Origin: Heliocidaris tuberculata
Lineage: Eukaryota; Echinodermata; Echinoidea; Camarodonta; Echinometridae
NCBI GenBank assembly: GCA_025618425.1
Contig: CM046835.1
Span: 17,327,959 to 17,391,958 of the forward strand
Length of the DNA: 64,000 nt
Direction of reading: 5' to 3'
Below are positions 12,741-25,300 of this stretch, piece after piece. The notes under the pieces were generated by a model. That model ran no database searches and was not told where the DNA came from. It worked only from the letters and a program-made list of their open reading frames with translations. Position 1 is the stretch's first letter; every line of letters begins with the position of its first letter. The translations under genes and the position numbers were made by a program.

Positions 12741-13073
12741 CCCTAACCCTTAACCTAACCTTACATCTAGTTGAAACCTAAACCCTTTATCCCGTATTCT
12801 GAACTCCAGTTTAACTTAAACTCCAGTCTATGTTAAACCAGAGTTTAATTAAATCTGATTTAGATGGCAAGTCCAGTTTAAATTGCTGTATAAAGCTAAA
12901 CCACACTTGGACTGTATAGTGTAAGTTAAAAACCAGAGTTCAGAATGTGCTTTTCTAAACTCTGGTTAAAGGACAGGTTTAGACTGGGTTTAAACCACAC
13001 TTAGGCAGGGTTTTAACTTAAACCAGAGTTCAGAATATGGGCCTTTATCTTTGACACAACAAAGCCCAGGGCA
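12741..13073 (+). repeat. Interspersed repeat R copy 1, split by a MITE
   Basis: CCTAACCC/TTAACC-rich sequence leads to ACCCTTTAT (12782-12790), then resumes after the insertion as CCTTTATCTTTGACACAAC ... AAAGCCCAGGGCA (13042-13073). Other copies are at 28027-28105 and 60281-60343. Confidence 0.65.
12791..13041. mobile_element. Foldback MITE, 251 bp, 7-bp target duplication
   Basis: The ends CCCGTATTCTGAACTC and (reverse) CCCATATTCTGAACTC are inverted, and the interior repeats CCAGTTTAA/TTAAACC words. CCTTTAT flanks it at 12784-12790 and 13042-13048. The uninterrupted R copy near 28075 has a single CCTTTAT at this place. Confidence 0.8.
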
Positions 13074-16000
13074 AATTTTACTGAAACAAATATAGGATCA
13101 CATTATATATTTGGCATCTTATTGTAATGTAGTGAAGACAAATCTGGTTTTACTTACTTTTCATAGCTTATTACTCATCTATTATATATATAATTATCAA
13201 GTCATAGAATCATAGATGTTTCATTATTACCAGAACTACCTTAGACAAACAGAAGGCCTCTGCCTAACTGGGTAGAATTCTGAAAGATTAACATTTAAGT
13301 CTTGAAGATTACATCGGTCTTTGTTTAAAGAGCTGGAAAAATTCCCAATACCAGGGGTTCCCCAGCTAAATAATTGAATGATATTGTTTATTGCCTCTTT
13401 GAGTTTTGAAAACTGATCATAGATATGACAAATTTATCACTAAAATCTATCTGATAGAATAAAAAAATAAAAGGTGAATACCAATATTGTTTATCATAAT
13501 TCATATCATGTCATGTTTTAGTGGGTGATTTCATTAAAAAAAAAAAAATTAGAATTGTGGAAGCAATGTGATACGAGTGGTCATACAGTATTATCAAAAT
13601 CATGAAATTCATGAAAATTATCCCCCCCCCCCTTGTATACAAGTATTTGTGTCTTCTAAAGATGATGGTAATTATGACTAGAGTTCACCAGTGGCCAACA
13701 GAAAACACTAAAGATTCCTAAATTATGGTTCATGCTAATACTAATGCCCTTTCTTTACCAGTAGCCTAAATTCTAAATTCTACTTTTGTTTGTTAAGAGA
13801 AACTAAGAGTTTATCGATTTAACAGACATGTATATGAAGCATAAATCCACAAGTGACAATCTACATTACAAAGTTGTTTTGCTACCTAATTATTTTTGTT
13901 TCTAACCATTTTCCTTCATGGATATCTCAAACAAGAACTTTCAAATCTTGGGATATTTGATATGCTTGCTGCTCCAGTTTGGCATATTGAATGAACTTAG
14001 TCTCCATAAACATGTTGGCTAGCAGAAGTCCAACAGTATAAAGTTGGTGTAAGGTTTTATTTATCTGTAATTGCAACCCTTACAAAGCCAAGCCCAGTAG
14101 ATGTTCAGGCCAAATCTCATAAATATCCATATTACATGACAATCTCAAGAGACATGCTGGTTTAGAACAACGTAAGGGGACTCCCGGTGATGGTTAAGTG
14201 ATACTGTCTTCAAACGTCTTGGAGAGATTCTTGATACATGTAAGGTATCAAATGCAAAGCTCAAGTGTTGGAAACATGAGCAAGACATACTTACTGACTG
14301 ACCATAACACTTGCTTACCTTGCAAACATTCAAATCTTATTTTCCCCCCTTTTTGTGAGGTCACCAACTTCTTGCATTTCCCATGAAGTTGCTTTATTCT
14401 TATCTTTCACATTTTTGTTTCATTAGAAAGTAATGAAATGTAAGCTCTGGTCATTTTGTGATATTGAATTTCTGTGGTCAAGAAAAATTAAAATCTTGCA
14501 TCAAGCACAAACTTATCTTGTATTCTCATCTAGTAGTATTAATATTTAATTTAGCCCAGCTTCAGACCTGCTTCTCCTATTGCCTTATTAGTATAAGTAA
14601 TCCTTTTCCAGGGCTTTTCTTATGACTCCCTGCCTTGATGTATGTATTACATAATATTCTCTTTATTTTCTTCTTGCAGAGTAATTTAATGAAGACAGGG
14701 TTTGAAACTAAAATCTCAGTTAGATTTGAAAACTAATTGAGCGCAATTAATGTGTATTTATGGCTTATCAAATCTTGTTGATCGACATGACTCTGTGTAA
14801 TAACTGAGCACTTTGTGTCCTCGGATTATTGATATTCATGAAAACTATGACTAATACTAAGTTTTCATCAAATTCTAGCATATCTGTTATAATGTTGGGC
14901 ATTGAAATGATAACTTTTGTTAACTCTACATTCTTCTGTTTTAGGTTATATGTAGCAGGATTTGGTATATTTTTGTTACAGATTAGCCTCAAACTATGAA
15001 AAGCAATTTTTTGTTATGCGTGTGCCCTCCATTGCAGTATTAGCAACAGATGTACATCTAGACAAGTATACATTGTCTGTCTGGAGCCAAAAGGGCATTA
15101 ACTCATATTCTTTAACACATAGTTAATGCCTTTCTAGCTCCAAACAGACCATATCTATTATTCATTTTTCTATTTTTACTTATTTTAGTTCAGTTTTTGC
15201 AATTGATTTGACCAACAAAAGCTTGTTTATAGGCCATTTCTTTTCAGTATTAGGTTTTTACTGTACTTGTCGTAATTCTTCACTTTTTTGATGTTAGCCA
15301 TGATTGCTATTCTGAATCACACAACTATGCTTTAATCCTTTTTTATTATTTATTTGTTGTGCTTTATCCAGTGGTCGAAGTACAATATTTTCTAATGGCA
15401 TTTCTATTTTCGCTTCACAATAACTCTTATATTTTGTCTGCATTATATACTCACCATGTTAGAATAATGCTTCATTCGCAAGTTAAAAAAAATTAATTGT
15501 GAGTAAATAATTTAATTAGTAAATCGCTCAGTACAGTTCATTAGACAAATCATTTCTTCTCATTAATTCTTTTGCAATGTGAATTGCATTGTTGTATTTT
15601 ATTGTCTTCACCCTAATTTGATGTTACAAACTGTAGATTTGCTTTTTATGTTCAAAACTAGAGATAAAGGAATGAGCAGAGGAGTTAGAGAAAATATGAG
15701 AAGTGGAAGGATGTGTGCAGTAGAAGATGGAAGTAATTCTACTCATGTTATACCAGTCTTTAATGACTAGTATAAAACTAAGAAAGAACCATGATATAGT
15801 ACATGTACAGGTATTATTGTGTATAGCATATTTTGAATCAATGAAATAGAAAATGTGTTGAATAAACACTGCCAAAGTAAGTGCACTATTGTCAGAAAAA
15901 TGAAGAATGCAGCTTGCAGTTGTGGTTAATTTATTGAGCTTTTAATGTACCGGTACTTTTTAAGGCATTGCAAAGTGTTGGTAAAAGTCAAAGGGGTATG

Positions 16001-16364
16001 ACTAAAAAGAATGAATTTCTTCTCGTTTTGGGATGTTTTTGTTGTTGTACATCTATGAGGATAGGATACAACTAGAAAAAAGTAATGTATTTTTTTAATG
16101 AATAGTCATTCACATATAAATTTTATTTTCAAAGGTTTTTAAAGGATTTATCCTATACCCCAAAATATGTTGTCTTACTACTGATTTTCTAAATTGTGAG
16201 TATCTCATGAATGAGATTGTTTCTGAATTTACAACTCGCACAAATGGTTCTCTCTACATTAAGAAAGAACACTTTATTTCAAAGGGGGAAAAGCAGATTT
16301 GTCCAGCTGGACAGATGGTCCCATCTTTATTGTGTCCCATGAAAGCTTCAAGGCTACTTAAAAC
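13074..16364. other. No gene recognised
   Basis: AT-rich sequence with only short frames. A C-run at 13622-13632. The interval 14640-15000 is less repetitive and has TAATT and GGATTA words, but no exon with matching splice phase was found. Confidence 0.4.
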
Positions 16365-16630
16365 CAGGGGCGGCGCTACAGGGGGGGGCAGAGGGGGCGA
16401 CCGCCCCCCCTATGATTTTTCAAGTAGTGAAAAAAGAAAAAAAAAAGAAGAAAAAAAATGAAAAGGAGGAAGAATAGGGAAGAAAAGGGAAGAAAGAAGA
16501 AAGCGGAGTATTAAAAAGAGAGGTCTTAAACATATAACTCTATATTACCCGTTATTTAATGGAGAAAAAATATGACGTCATCTTTAGGTCGTCTTGCCCC
16601 TCCTATCAAAATACCCTGGCGCCGCCCCTG
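16365..16630. mobile_element. hAT-like MITE, 266 bp, 8-bp target duplication
   Basis: Ends CAGGGGCGGCGC and (reverse) CAGGGGCGGCGC are exact inverted repeats. CTTAAAAC flanks at 16357-16364 and 16631-16638. A G-run and GCGACCGCCCCCCC follow the left end; the middle is purine-rich. Confidence 0.88.
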
Positions 16631-16799
16631 CTTAAAACAATTGATTAATATTTCAGTCTCAGATGAACCAAGAAAGACTTATTTTAACCAAATTAGTGAT
16701 TTTGACCACCACTTTTGCATCACCTGTGATGTGCATGATATGTCTGTATACGATTTCCCACAAGCTTATTTGCACAGTGTCCTCCCCAAGAAAGAAAAG

Positions 16800-17110
16800 A
16801 TGAGTGGATAGAGGGATTGGGAAATGAGTGAAGAAATGAGCAAGGAAGGGACACATGCATGGATGGATAAGGTAATGAAAGAAGAAATTGATGTATGAAG
16901 ACATGAATGAATAAATGGATGAACAATTAGTGTGAGGGATACATGAATAGATGATTTGATAGATACTGTAAAGGATGCATTTGATACAGGAGTGCCTGAA
17001 TGCAAGAATAAATGAATAAATGATTTGTGAGATAAGAAGATCGATCTGTGAACAATGGACAGATGAATACTTGGCTACAAGTGAAAAATACCCAAATAAA
17101 TGCATGAATT
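16800..17110 (+). repeat. Degenerate GAATGA/GGATGA simple repeat
   Basis: Imperfect ATGA/ATGG-type units. Their reverse strand gives spurious frames up to 148 codons rich in Ile/His/Ser. Confidence 0.65.
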
Positions 17111-17388
17111 AGTAAATAATGATAAGTAGGGGAATGGAAAATAGAAGTGCAAATAAATTAACTAATGTTTGAAAAAATTGATAGGGGCCGCGGGTGAAAA
17201 ACAAATAGAGGAATCAAGTTACTGCCTAGGTTTTTGGAAGTGGATGAATAATTAAAATCAAACATGGAAAAAGAAATACAAAAAAAAAGGGGAAAGTTTT
17301 GATTGAGCTATGTAACTAGAATCATGACCCTATTTTGATATTTATTTTTTCTTTTAAACATTCAATTTCTTCAATTAGTTACTTTTTG

Positions 17389-18278
17389 TCTCGCCCACTG
17401 GAGGTGAAGGCGAGACTAAGGGATCCAAATGGCGTCCGTCCTTCATCCGTCGTCCATCCGTCGTCCGTCACAAATGTTAAAGTTTACCTGCAAGACTCTT
17501 AGGACGCATAACTTGGCAACTGTTGCTGCAATGGCAACCAAACTTGGGTGATAGAAGCACTAGGGGTATCTTCATGTTATGGTGTTGTTGTAGGTCACAT
17601 GATGACGTCAAAGGTCATTTGAGGTCATATATTAAAGAGTACCTGCAAGACTCTTTTCATATGTTAAAGTTTACCTGCAAGACTCTCTTTTGACAAATAA
17701 CTTCACATCAGTTGCTGGGATTACAACCTAACTTGGGTCATAGATGCATTGGGGCTACCTTCATGTTATGGTGCCGTCGGAGGTCACGTGATAAGGTCAA
17801 AGGTCATTTGAGGTCAAAGGTCATTTGAGGTCATACGTTTAAAGTTTACCTGCAAGACTCTCTTATGACACATAACTCGGCACATGTTGCTGCAATGGCA
17901 ATCAAACTTGGATGGTAGATGCACTTGGGGTACATTCATGTTATGGTGCCTTCAGAGGTCACATGGTAAGGTCAAAGGTCTTTTCAAGTCAAACATTAAA
18001 GTTAACCTGCAAGACTCTCTTATGACAAATAACTTTGGAACCGTCACTCACTTTTCAACCAAACTTGGGTTGTAGATGCACTAAGGGGACCTGCATGTTA
18101 TGGTGCCATCGGAGGTCATGTGATAAGGTCAAAGGTCATTTGAGGTCATATGTTAAAGTTTACCTGCAAGACTCTCTTATGACACATAACTCTGTACATG
18201 TTGCTGCAATGGCAACCAAACTTGGGTGATAGGTGCACTTGGGGTACATTCATGTTATTTTTGCAAGTGGGCGAGACA
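17389..18278. mobile_element. GTCTCGCC inverted-end element with internal tandem units
   Basis: The left GTCTCGCCCACT is inverted against AGTGGGCGAGAC at the right. Inside, about five units of about 155-175 bp each contain ACCTGCAAGACTC (17489, 17640, 17671, 17847, 18006, 18161), GCAATGGCAACCAAACTTGG and AAGGTCATTTGAGGTCA. A CCGTCGTCCATCCGTCGTCC run follows the left end. Similar elements are frequent in marine invertebrates (background knowledge). No transposase. Confidence 0.7.
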
Positions 18279-19408
18279 CACTATCGCTTATGCACTTGTC
18301 AATAGATAAATTACGTATTTTATGACATAATGATGTAGAGAAATTACGTCGCAATGAGAGAGCCCGCTAGTGAGCGCGCGAGACCTTAACTTCAATTCGT
18401 TAGTAGCACCATTTTGATCGAGACCGAATTCCAGAATCTGAGATTGAAATCCTATTATGTCTACATGAAAGACATTTTTAATATTTGTTATGCTTGATTA
18501 TCTTCACTGTGACCTCCAGTGGGATAGATATTATTGATTGTATTTGTATTCCCAAACCCTTCTATAAACATATACTGCTGAAATATGTATATAACCTTCT
18601 CAATCATACCTTCTTTTCTTCACAAATAAACCTGCTCTTTGTTTCTATCCATATTCATTGACAAATCACAAGAACATGTAAGAAACCTCATTTATTCTTA
18701 ATGACATGTGAATTCCTTCTTTGAAACTCTACACCCTAAGTCTCTAAAAAGTTGTTTTTTTTAAACAAGTATTCGATCTCTGTGTCAATAACAAGTTCTG
18801 TGTGTCAAACAAACAATAAAAAGAAACTATCCTTGTTACTCAGACAACAGATAAAGATGTTCAAATCAGCTGATTTGATCTTGCAAAGATTAAAGAAATG
18901 ATAGAAATAGACCTCAACAGATCTGACAAGAAAGAAAACAAAGAAAGAGGAGGATGTATTAGTGTCTAAAACTGGACAAGAAAGTTTGCAACAACTGATA
19001 CGCAAGTGTTAGTCGTTGATTGTCTATTACCTCGCTATATTGCTTGTAAGTACAGGAAGCTGGTTATTAGCTAAATATGACCACTAATTCAGCATTAATT
19101 TACAAGCCTTGTGAGGGGGGGGGGTTGAGAAAACTTCTCTTAATCGTAGAAAAGGGGGAAGAATCCCTTTATCTCTCTATTTATTGGGTTGGAAAGGGTG
19201 AGGCAATTGCCCTGTGATCTTTCACTTCTCAGTTTGCAGCTTACATGTGACCTGCTCAGGTTAAAGCAGATGTAAGTCACTTGACTTTCCTTCCAGTATG
19301 AGACTGTCCAGATAAAAAAGCAGGCGTGAGACCGGTTCAGAATTAAACAGTCATAAGTCACATGACTCTTCTCTAAAAGGGGCATATAGCCACACAAAAA
19401 ATAAAAAT

Positions 19409-20490
19409 TGATAAGCTCCCTGTGATATAGCCTGATCACATGTTTTCTTGAATTCAATGCTCTTGATTAATCATCATTTTATGTTAGTTGTAAGCTAAGG
19501 TGTTAGCTGCCTACATAGAAGAATAAACCATGAAACTCATCAGCCAAAAATGTAATTCATCTTTTACTACTTGCAATGGTAAAACAATAGGAATGGACAT
19601 AAATCAGAGGCTTGGTTAAGCTACTTCAATTTTGTTTTGGCTTTGGCCCAGATGATCATTAAAACAAAATCAATCCAATCCCTGTAAAAGCCGAATAAGC
19701 TTTCTTTAAGTCAACCATGATTTATTCAATTAAATAGGGGCACCTTTCATATCGCATATTGAATCATAGTCATATTTTTTTTCTTACATTTATTATTTTT
19801 TTCCAGTCTCTTTTATAATAATATTTCAAACCTCTATTAGAATGTTAACAAACATATGATTCATGTGTTTTTAACTCCAGGATATGAGGATTTGGCAAAT
19901 ATGTTTGTATTTTTGTTTTAGATTTAAGTAAATATTATGTATGAGCTGTACATTTATGATGGCTTCATAAAAGTGCCAGGAAAATGCTACAAGAATAATT
20001 AAATAACTTGAAAATATTTCATGGAAGAGTGCCATTTATCTGTTGCAAACTACATGTATCTAAAATGACTTCATTGCATTTTTCATAGGAAGTTGATATT
20101 TTCATTGATAACTAATATGAAAACAAAAATGATAAGCTACTTATGATATAGCCTGATTACATGTTTTCTTCAATTCAGTGCTCTTGATTTTAATCATTAT
20201 TTTATGTTAGTTATAAGCTAAAGGGTTAGCTGCCTACAGCAAAGAATAAAATATGAAACTCATCAGCCAAAAATGTCATTCATCTTATATTATTTGCAAC
20301 TAGGAAACATATTTTTGTTTTAGATTGAAGTAAATTGTAAATTGAAGTAGATTGAAGTAAATGTTATGAGCTGTATGTACATTTGTATGAGCTGTATGTA
20401 CATTTATGATGGCTTTATAAAAAATGACTTCATTTCATTTTTCATGTGATGTTGATATTTTCATTGGCACCTAATATGACTTTCATCACA
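19409..20490. repeat. Diverged tandem duplication, about 720-bp unit
   Basis: 19409-19575 (TGATAAGCTCCCTGTGATAT ... CTCATCAGCCAAAAATGT) recurs at 20129-20302. The segment with TGAGCTGTACATTTATGATG and TGACTTCATTGCATTTTTCA at about 19890-20115 recurs, shortened, at about 20310-20480. Confidence 0.65.
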
Positions 20491-21610
20491 AATTTATTCA
20501 TAAATGTGCCATTTCTTGAGGGAGAAAATATCAGAGTCTCATCATATTTAATCAATTAGCATTTTTATTCTAAATTAACATTTGATTTATCACAATAATT
20601 CTGACTAAAAAAAAAAATGTTTTACATGATACAGTACCTTTAAAAATAAATTTGCCATTCATAGGACAGGAAAATAAATCCTCATAGTACAAAATCAATA
20701 GACCATGTTTGATAGTCATAATAATGAATCAATCCAATTGAATGACTGTCTTACCAGCAAATCATTCTCTCAGTTATTATTTCAGTATGTTTTATCTTTT
20801 CCACCTTATGAGCCTATTATGTGAAAACTCAATGTTTAGTATTGATCTTGTAACATTTTAATGATATTTCACAAAAGAATTATGAGACAAAAGAATTATG
20901 AAACAAAAGAATTATGAAACAAAAGCATGCACATATTTGAACAGGGTGCAGGTATACAGGGGTGAAACAAATGTAGGGTTTGGTTCATTGAAATAGGGCA
21001 AGTAAATAAGGACATTGCACTTTCATGATGTAATTTGAAAATGAAATTGAAAATAAAAGCTTACATATAAGATTAAACACAAAAGTTTGCAGATTTATAC
21101 AGTGAATTTCAGATAGTGTGGGGGTTGGTTAAAATAATCTTAGATTGGTAGATGACAAAGCGGTAATCCTTAGCGTGTCTTAGTGGTTACTGAAAAAATA
21201 GAATATTATCATTATGTGACAAGTAGAATATTATAAAGATGCAATATGAATGATTGATGTTAGATAATCATAATCATATTTTTAGATCTGCGTAGTAGGT
21301 TTTTAAAAATGGTCAGATGGATATTACGAAGCTTTCCTAAGCCCGTTTATGGAATTATTAGGCTTTGAAAAGTGAAGTAACATTAAGGGAGAGGTATTTG
21401 TAATAAGTTTGAAGTATTTTTGTTGTGGTGTATTCCATAGACATCATGATGGTTTGTTGTTTTCATAACAGGGAAATTGAATTTGAAATAAAAGATTAAG
21501 TGATGTGTTGGGATTAAAACTGAATATTTTACGTAATGTGTTTTTCTCAAGACTCAAATTTATCTTTTCCACCACTTGTACAAGTTTTTTTTTTGTGAAT
21601 AAGTTGTTAG

Positions 21611-22225
21611 TGTGGTAGCAGAACAGATAATTAATGTGAACATTAGTATGAAAAATATCAATTTTGAAGCCTCTCCCTCCCCTATCTTGTATCTCTGTTT
21701 TTCTAAAAACACCTCAACCCCCTCCTAAGATGTGCTGAGGCTTGAACTTTGAACCTTCTCATCTCTTGTCAAGTCATTTGTAAATTTATGACATCATTTA
21801 GTATGATGGAAGGTGTATAGATTATATTAATCTTACATAAAAAAGGCAAAGATCAAATCAAATCGATCTAATAATCACTGGACATCCATTTAAATGGTAG
21901 CAGAACAGATAAGTAATTTGGACATAGGATGAAAAATATCAATTTTTTAAAACCACTCCCTCCCTTATCTTGTATCTCTGTTTCTTAAACACACATTAAC
22001 CCCCTCCTAAGATGTGCTGAGGCTTGAACCTCAAACCTTCTCATCCCTTGTCAAGTGTTCAAACGAACCAACCATTAAAGTTCATTTGTAATTTTATGAC
22101 ATCAACCAGCATGATGGAAGGTGTATAGATTTTATGTTAACTATTTTAATCTTATATGTAAAAAAGGCAAAGATCGAATCAAATCAAATCAAATTAATCT
22201 AATAATCACTGGACATCAACTTCAA
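21611..22225. repeat. Tandem duplication just upstream of module 2 exon a
   Basis: The unit begins GGTAGCAGAACAGATAA at about 21614 and 21896 and ends AATAATCACTGGACATC at about 21890 and 22217. It includes AAGATGTGCTGAGGCTTGAAC in both. The second copy has about 40 extra bases. Confidence 0.75.
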
Positions 22226-22258
22226 TAATAAAGTGGAATATTAAATTGTCTTCTGCAG

Positions 22259-22370
22259 CGACAATGAAACATGGAGAGAATGGACAGACCAAGCTGTGAG
22301 GTGTACTGTGGTGGAACTGCTTAAAGATTATAACCAGTCCAAGTTAGCGCAAATATGCCCTTTATCACAG
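22259..22370 (+). CDS. Module 2 exon a: first half of SATB-like CUTL
   Basis: The acceptor is cttctgcag at 22258 and the donor GTAAGT at 22371. One base plus 37 codons, ending phase 0. The peptide runs D-N-E-T-W-R-E-W through [12 protein letters not shown] to C-P-L-S-Q, matching the first CUTL helices of SATB. The phases at both ends equal those of exon 1334-1631. A GGAT-type satellite begins only about 9 nt into the following intron. Confidence 0.85.
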
Positions 22371-25300
22371 GTAAGTTATATGGATGGATGGATTGGTAGG
22401 TGGATGGATGGATGGGTGGTTGGATGGGTAGAAAGATGGATGGATTTATGGATAAAAAGATGGATGGATGGATGGATGGATTTATGGACAGATGGATGGA
22501 TGAGTATATGGATTAATTGAATGATGAATGGATAGATATGTTGATGGACAGATGGATCGATGGATTTATGGATAAAAAGATGGATGGGTATATGGATTAA
22601 TTGAATGATGAATGGATAGATAGTTGATGGATAGATGGATCGATGGATTTATGGATAGATTGAATAATAGATGGATAGTTGATGGGTAGATAGATCGATA
22701 GATTTATAGATAGATGGATGGATGGGTATATGGATAGATTGAATGATGGATGGATAGTTGAAGGATAGATGGATGGATAGTTGATGGATAGATGGATGGA
22801 TCGACAGATTTATGGATAGGTGGTGGATGGTATATGGATTTGATTGAATGATGGATGGATAGATAGATTTATGGATAAATATGGATTGACGAACAGATGG
22901 ATTGATTGAATGATGGATGGATAGATAGGTTGATGGATATATGGATTGATTGATAGATGGATGGACGGGTATATGGATTGACTGAATGATGGATGGATAG
23001 ATAGGTTGATGGATAGATGGATGGATAGATAGTTTGATGGATAGATGGATTGATGGATTTATGGATAGGTGATGGACGGGTACCTGGTATATGGATTGAT
23101 TGAATGATGGATGGATAGATAGGTTGATGGGTAGATGGATCGAGGGATTTATGGATAGATGGATAGATGGGTATATGGATAGATTGAATATAGATGGATG
23201 GATAGTTGATGGATAGATGGATAGATTTATGGATAGGTGGTGGATGGGTATATGGATTGATTGAATGATGGATAGATAGGTTGATAGATAGATGGATTAA
23301 TGGATGGATGGATTTATGGATTAATTTAATGATGGATGGATAGATAGATTTATGGATAGATGGATTGATGGATGGGTAGATAGATGAATGGATGAATGGT
23401 TGGATGGATGGATTGATGGATAGATCGAAGGATTGGAGACTGAATGATTGAAGGATGGTATAAGTGGATGAATTGATAAATTGGTGGATGAGTGGATGGA
23501 TGGATGGATGGATGGATGGATAGCTGGATTGAAGTCACATATATTTATGAAATGTCTTTGGGGTTTAATATAAAAACAAAACACTTTCCATTAAAAATCA
23601 AACTTGAAGAAGGACAAAAAAAGAAAGAACCAATAATTATGTAATTATGTTTTTCAATTATACCTTTCAAGTTCATCAAGAAGAAAACAAAATTAATAAA
23701 ATCATTAACATATAGATTTAATATCAGCATTATGGATCCTTGTTTGTACTCCAATTAATGACACAAACATCCTTCTTAACATCACTCGAAAGATCACAAT
23801 TACAGTCAAGGCATAATTATGATCTTTCCAAGGTGAAGATAAATTGGTTTCAAATGTATACAAACAGGAAGATAGTATTAAGAAATGTTTGCAACATTAA
23901 TGTTGAAATTGGACTCATTTCCAATGACCAGTGGGCAATGCGTGCAGCTTGTTGTGCCAGGGTAATCCTCTAGTAATCCTTCGTACATAGCTCTGTGCCA
24001 ACTGGTTGATTCCATTAAAGCTTTTTTTTCATGTTTACTGAACAAAACATGAGTTATTCCTGAAGGTGAAGAAAGAGGAAGATAGCGTGTTGCTGTTGTT
24101 TTTACATGTATTTGATAATTTATAGTGTGAATCCTTTATTTGTGAATTTTTGGAACAAGTTGAATCACTTTCCAGAATGAAATTGAGCTTCTGTTAAAAT
24201 GTTTTCAGACTGAAATATAAAGAGAGAGCTAGACTGATTTAATCATTTGCCTAGTTGATTTAGTTTACATTGTAAGGGCTATACAGAATGAAGAGTAAAT
24301 TACTGATATGGCCAGCTGATACCACAAATAAGTAGGTGGGTGTGTGGGTGTAGTGTGTGAGAGAGAGGGAGACAGAGATAGAGAGAGAGAGAGGGGGGAG
24401 GAGTATTATTGCAATGAAATACTGAGAAACAAAAGAAAAGAAAAATATAAATTAGATAATGGGAAAATACTTAGAAAAGGAGAGTGAGAGAGAAATAAGG
24501 GGGAGAGAGAGGGGTATTTCATGATTTTAAAGTAATTAGAAAAATGAGAAAAATACATAATTTAAAGAGTAAACAAAATACTGTGAAGAGTAATACTAAA
24601 GACAGTGCAATAAAAGAGAAAATTTCAAGAAAGTTAAAAGAAAAAGAGATAGAGAGAGAGAAAGAGAGAGAGAGAGAGAAGGGTGGGGGCATGAAAAAGA
24701 AAAGGGGAAAGGGTCAGTGGTATAAAATGCAGACTCACTGGTGCTAGATTATTTGATACTATCCTTGCCCATTGCTCTTAGAATTTTTCTTTTTCTTTTT
24801 CTATCCTCAGTCAATGATTTCTTACATAGCAAATGCCAAGTACAAAGCTTCTATCAGCAGTGAGAAATGTGAGGAGTTTGGGAGATGGTACCAGAACTTC
24901 AATATGCAGAGACTCAAGAGTAAGTTCACCTAGAATCAGTGGTATAGCTACAAGGGAGAATCGAGGCACAAATATGTATCCATTATCTATTGGCACAAAG
25001 AAAAGAAAAAGAGAGAAAGAAAGGGAGAGGGGAAAGGCCGGGGAAAGACAACTCAAAAAGAAAATGATGTGACCCCCTCCCACACCTCTGCCTTGCCTTC
25101 CTCTGCATGTGGCCCTGTTCTGTCACATCTTATCCATCTAAATATTTCTGGTTCCCCCCCCTCCCCTCCCTCAGTGACTGGACCCATGCTATGCTATGCT
25201 TTACTGCCTTGAATGAAAGTTGTGAGTTTATCCGTGGTGTTGCTAGAGATGGAGATTACCCCCCCCCCTTCTCCCTTCAAAATTTTTGTCAGCAAATTTA

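Noticed and set aside
16659..17105. 148-codon minus-strand frame
   Set aside because: Derived from a degenerate ATGA simple repeat.
22296..23584. Trp/Gly/Met-rich plus frame and Ser/His/Ile-rich minus frames
   Set aside because: Translation of the GGAT satellite; the plus frame is also out of frame with the real CUTL exon.
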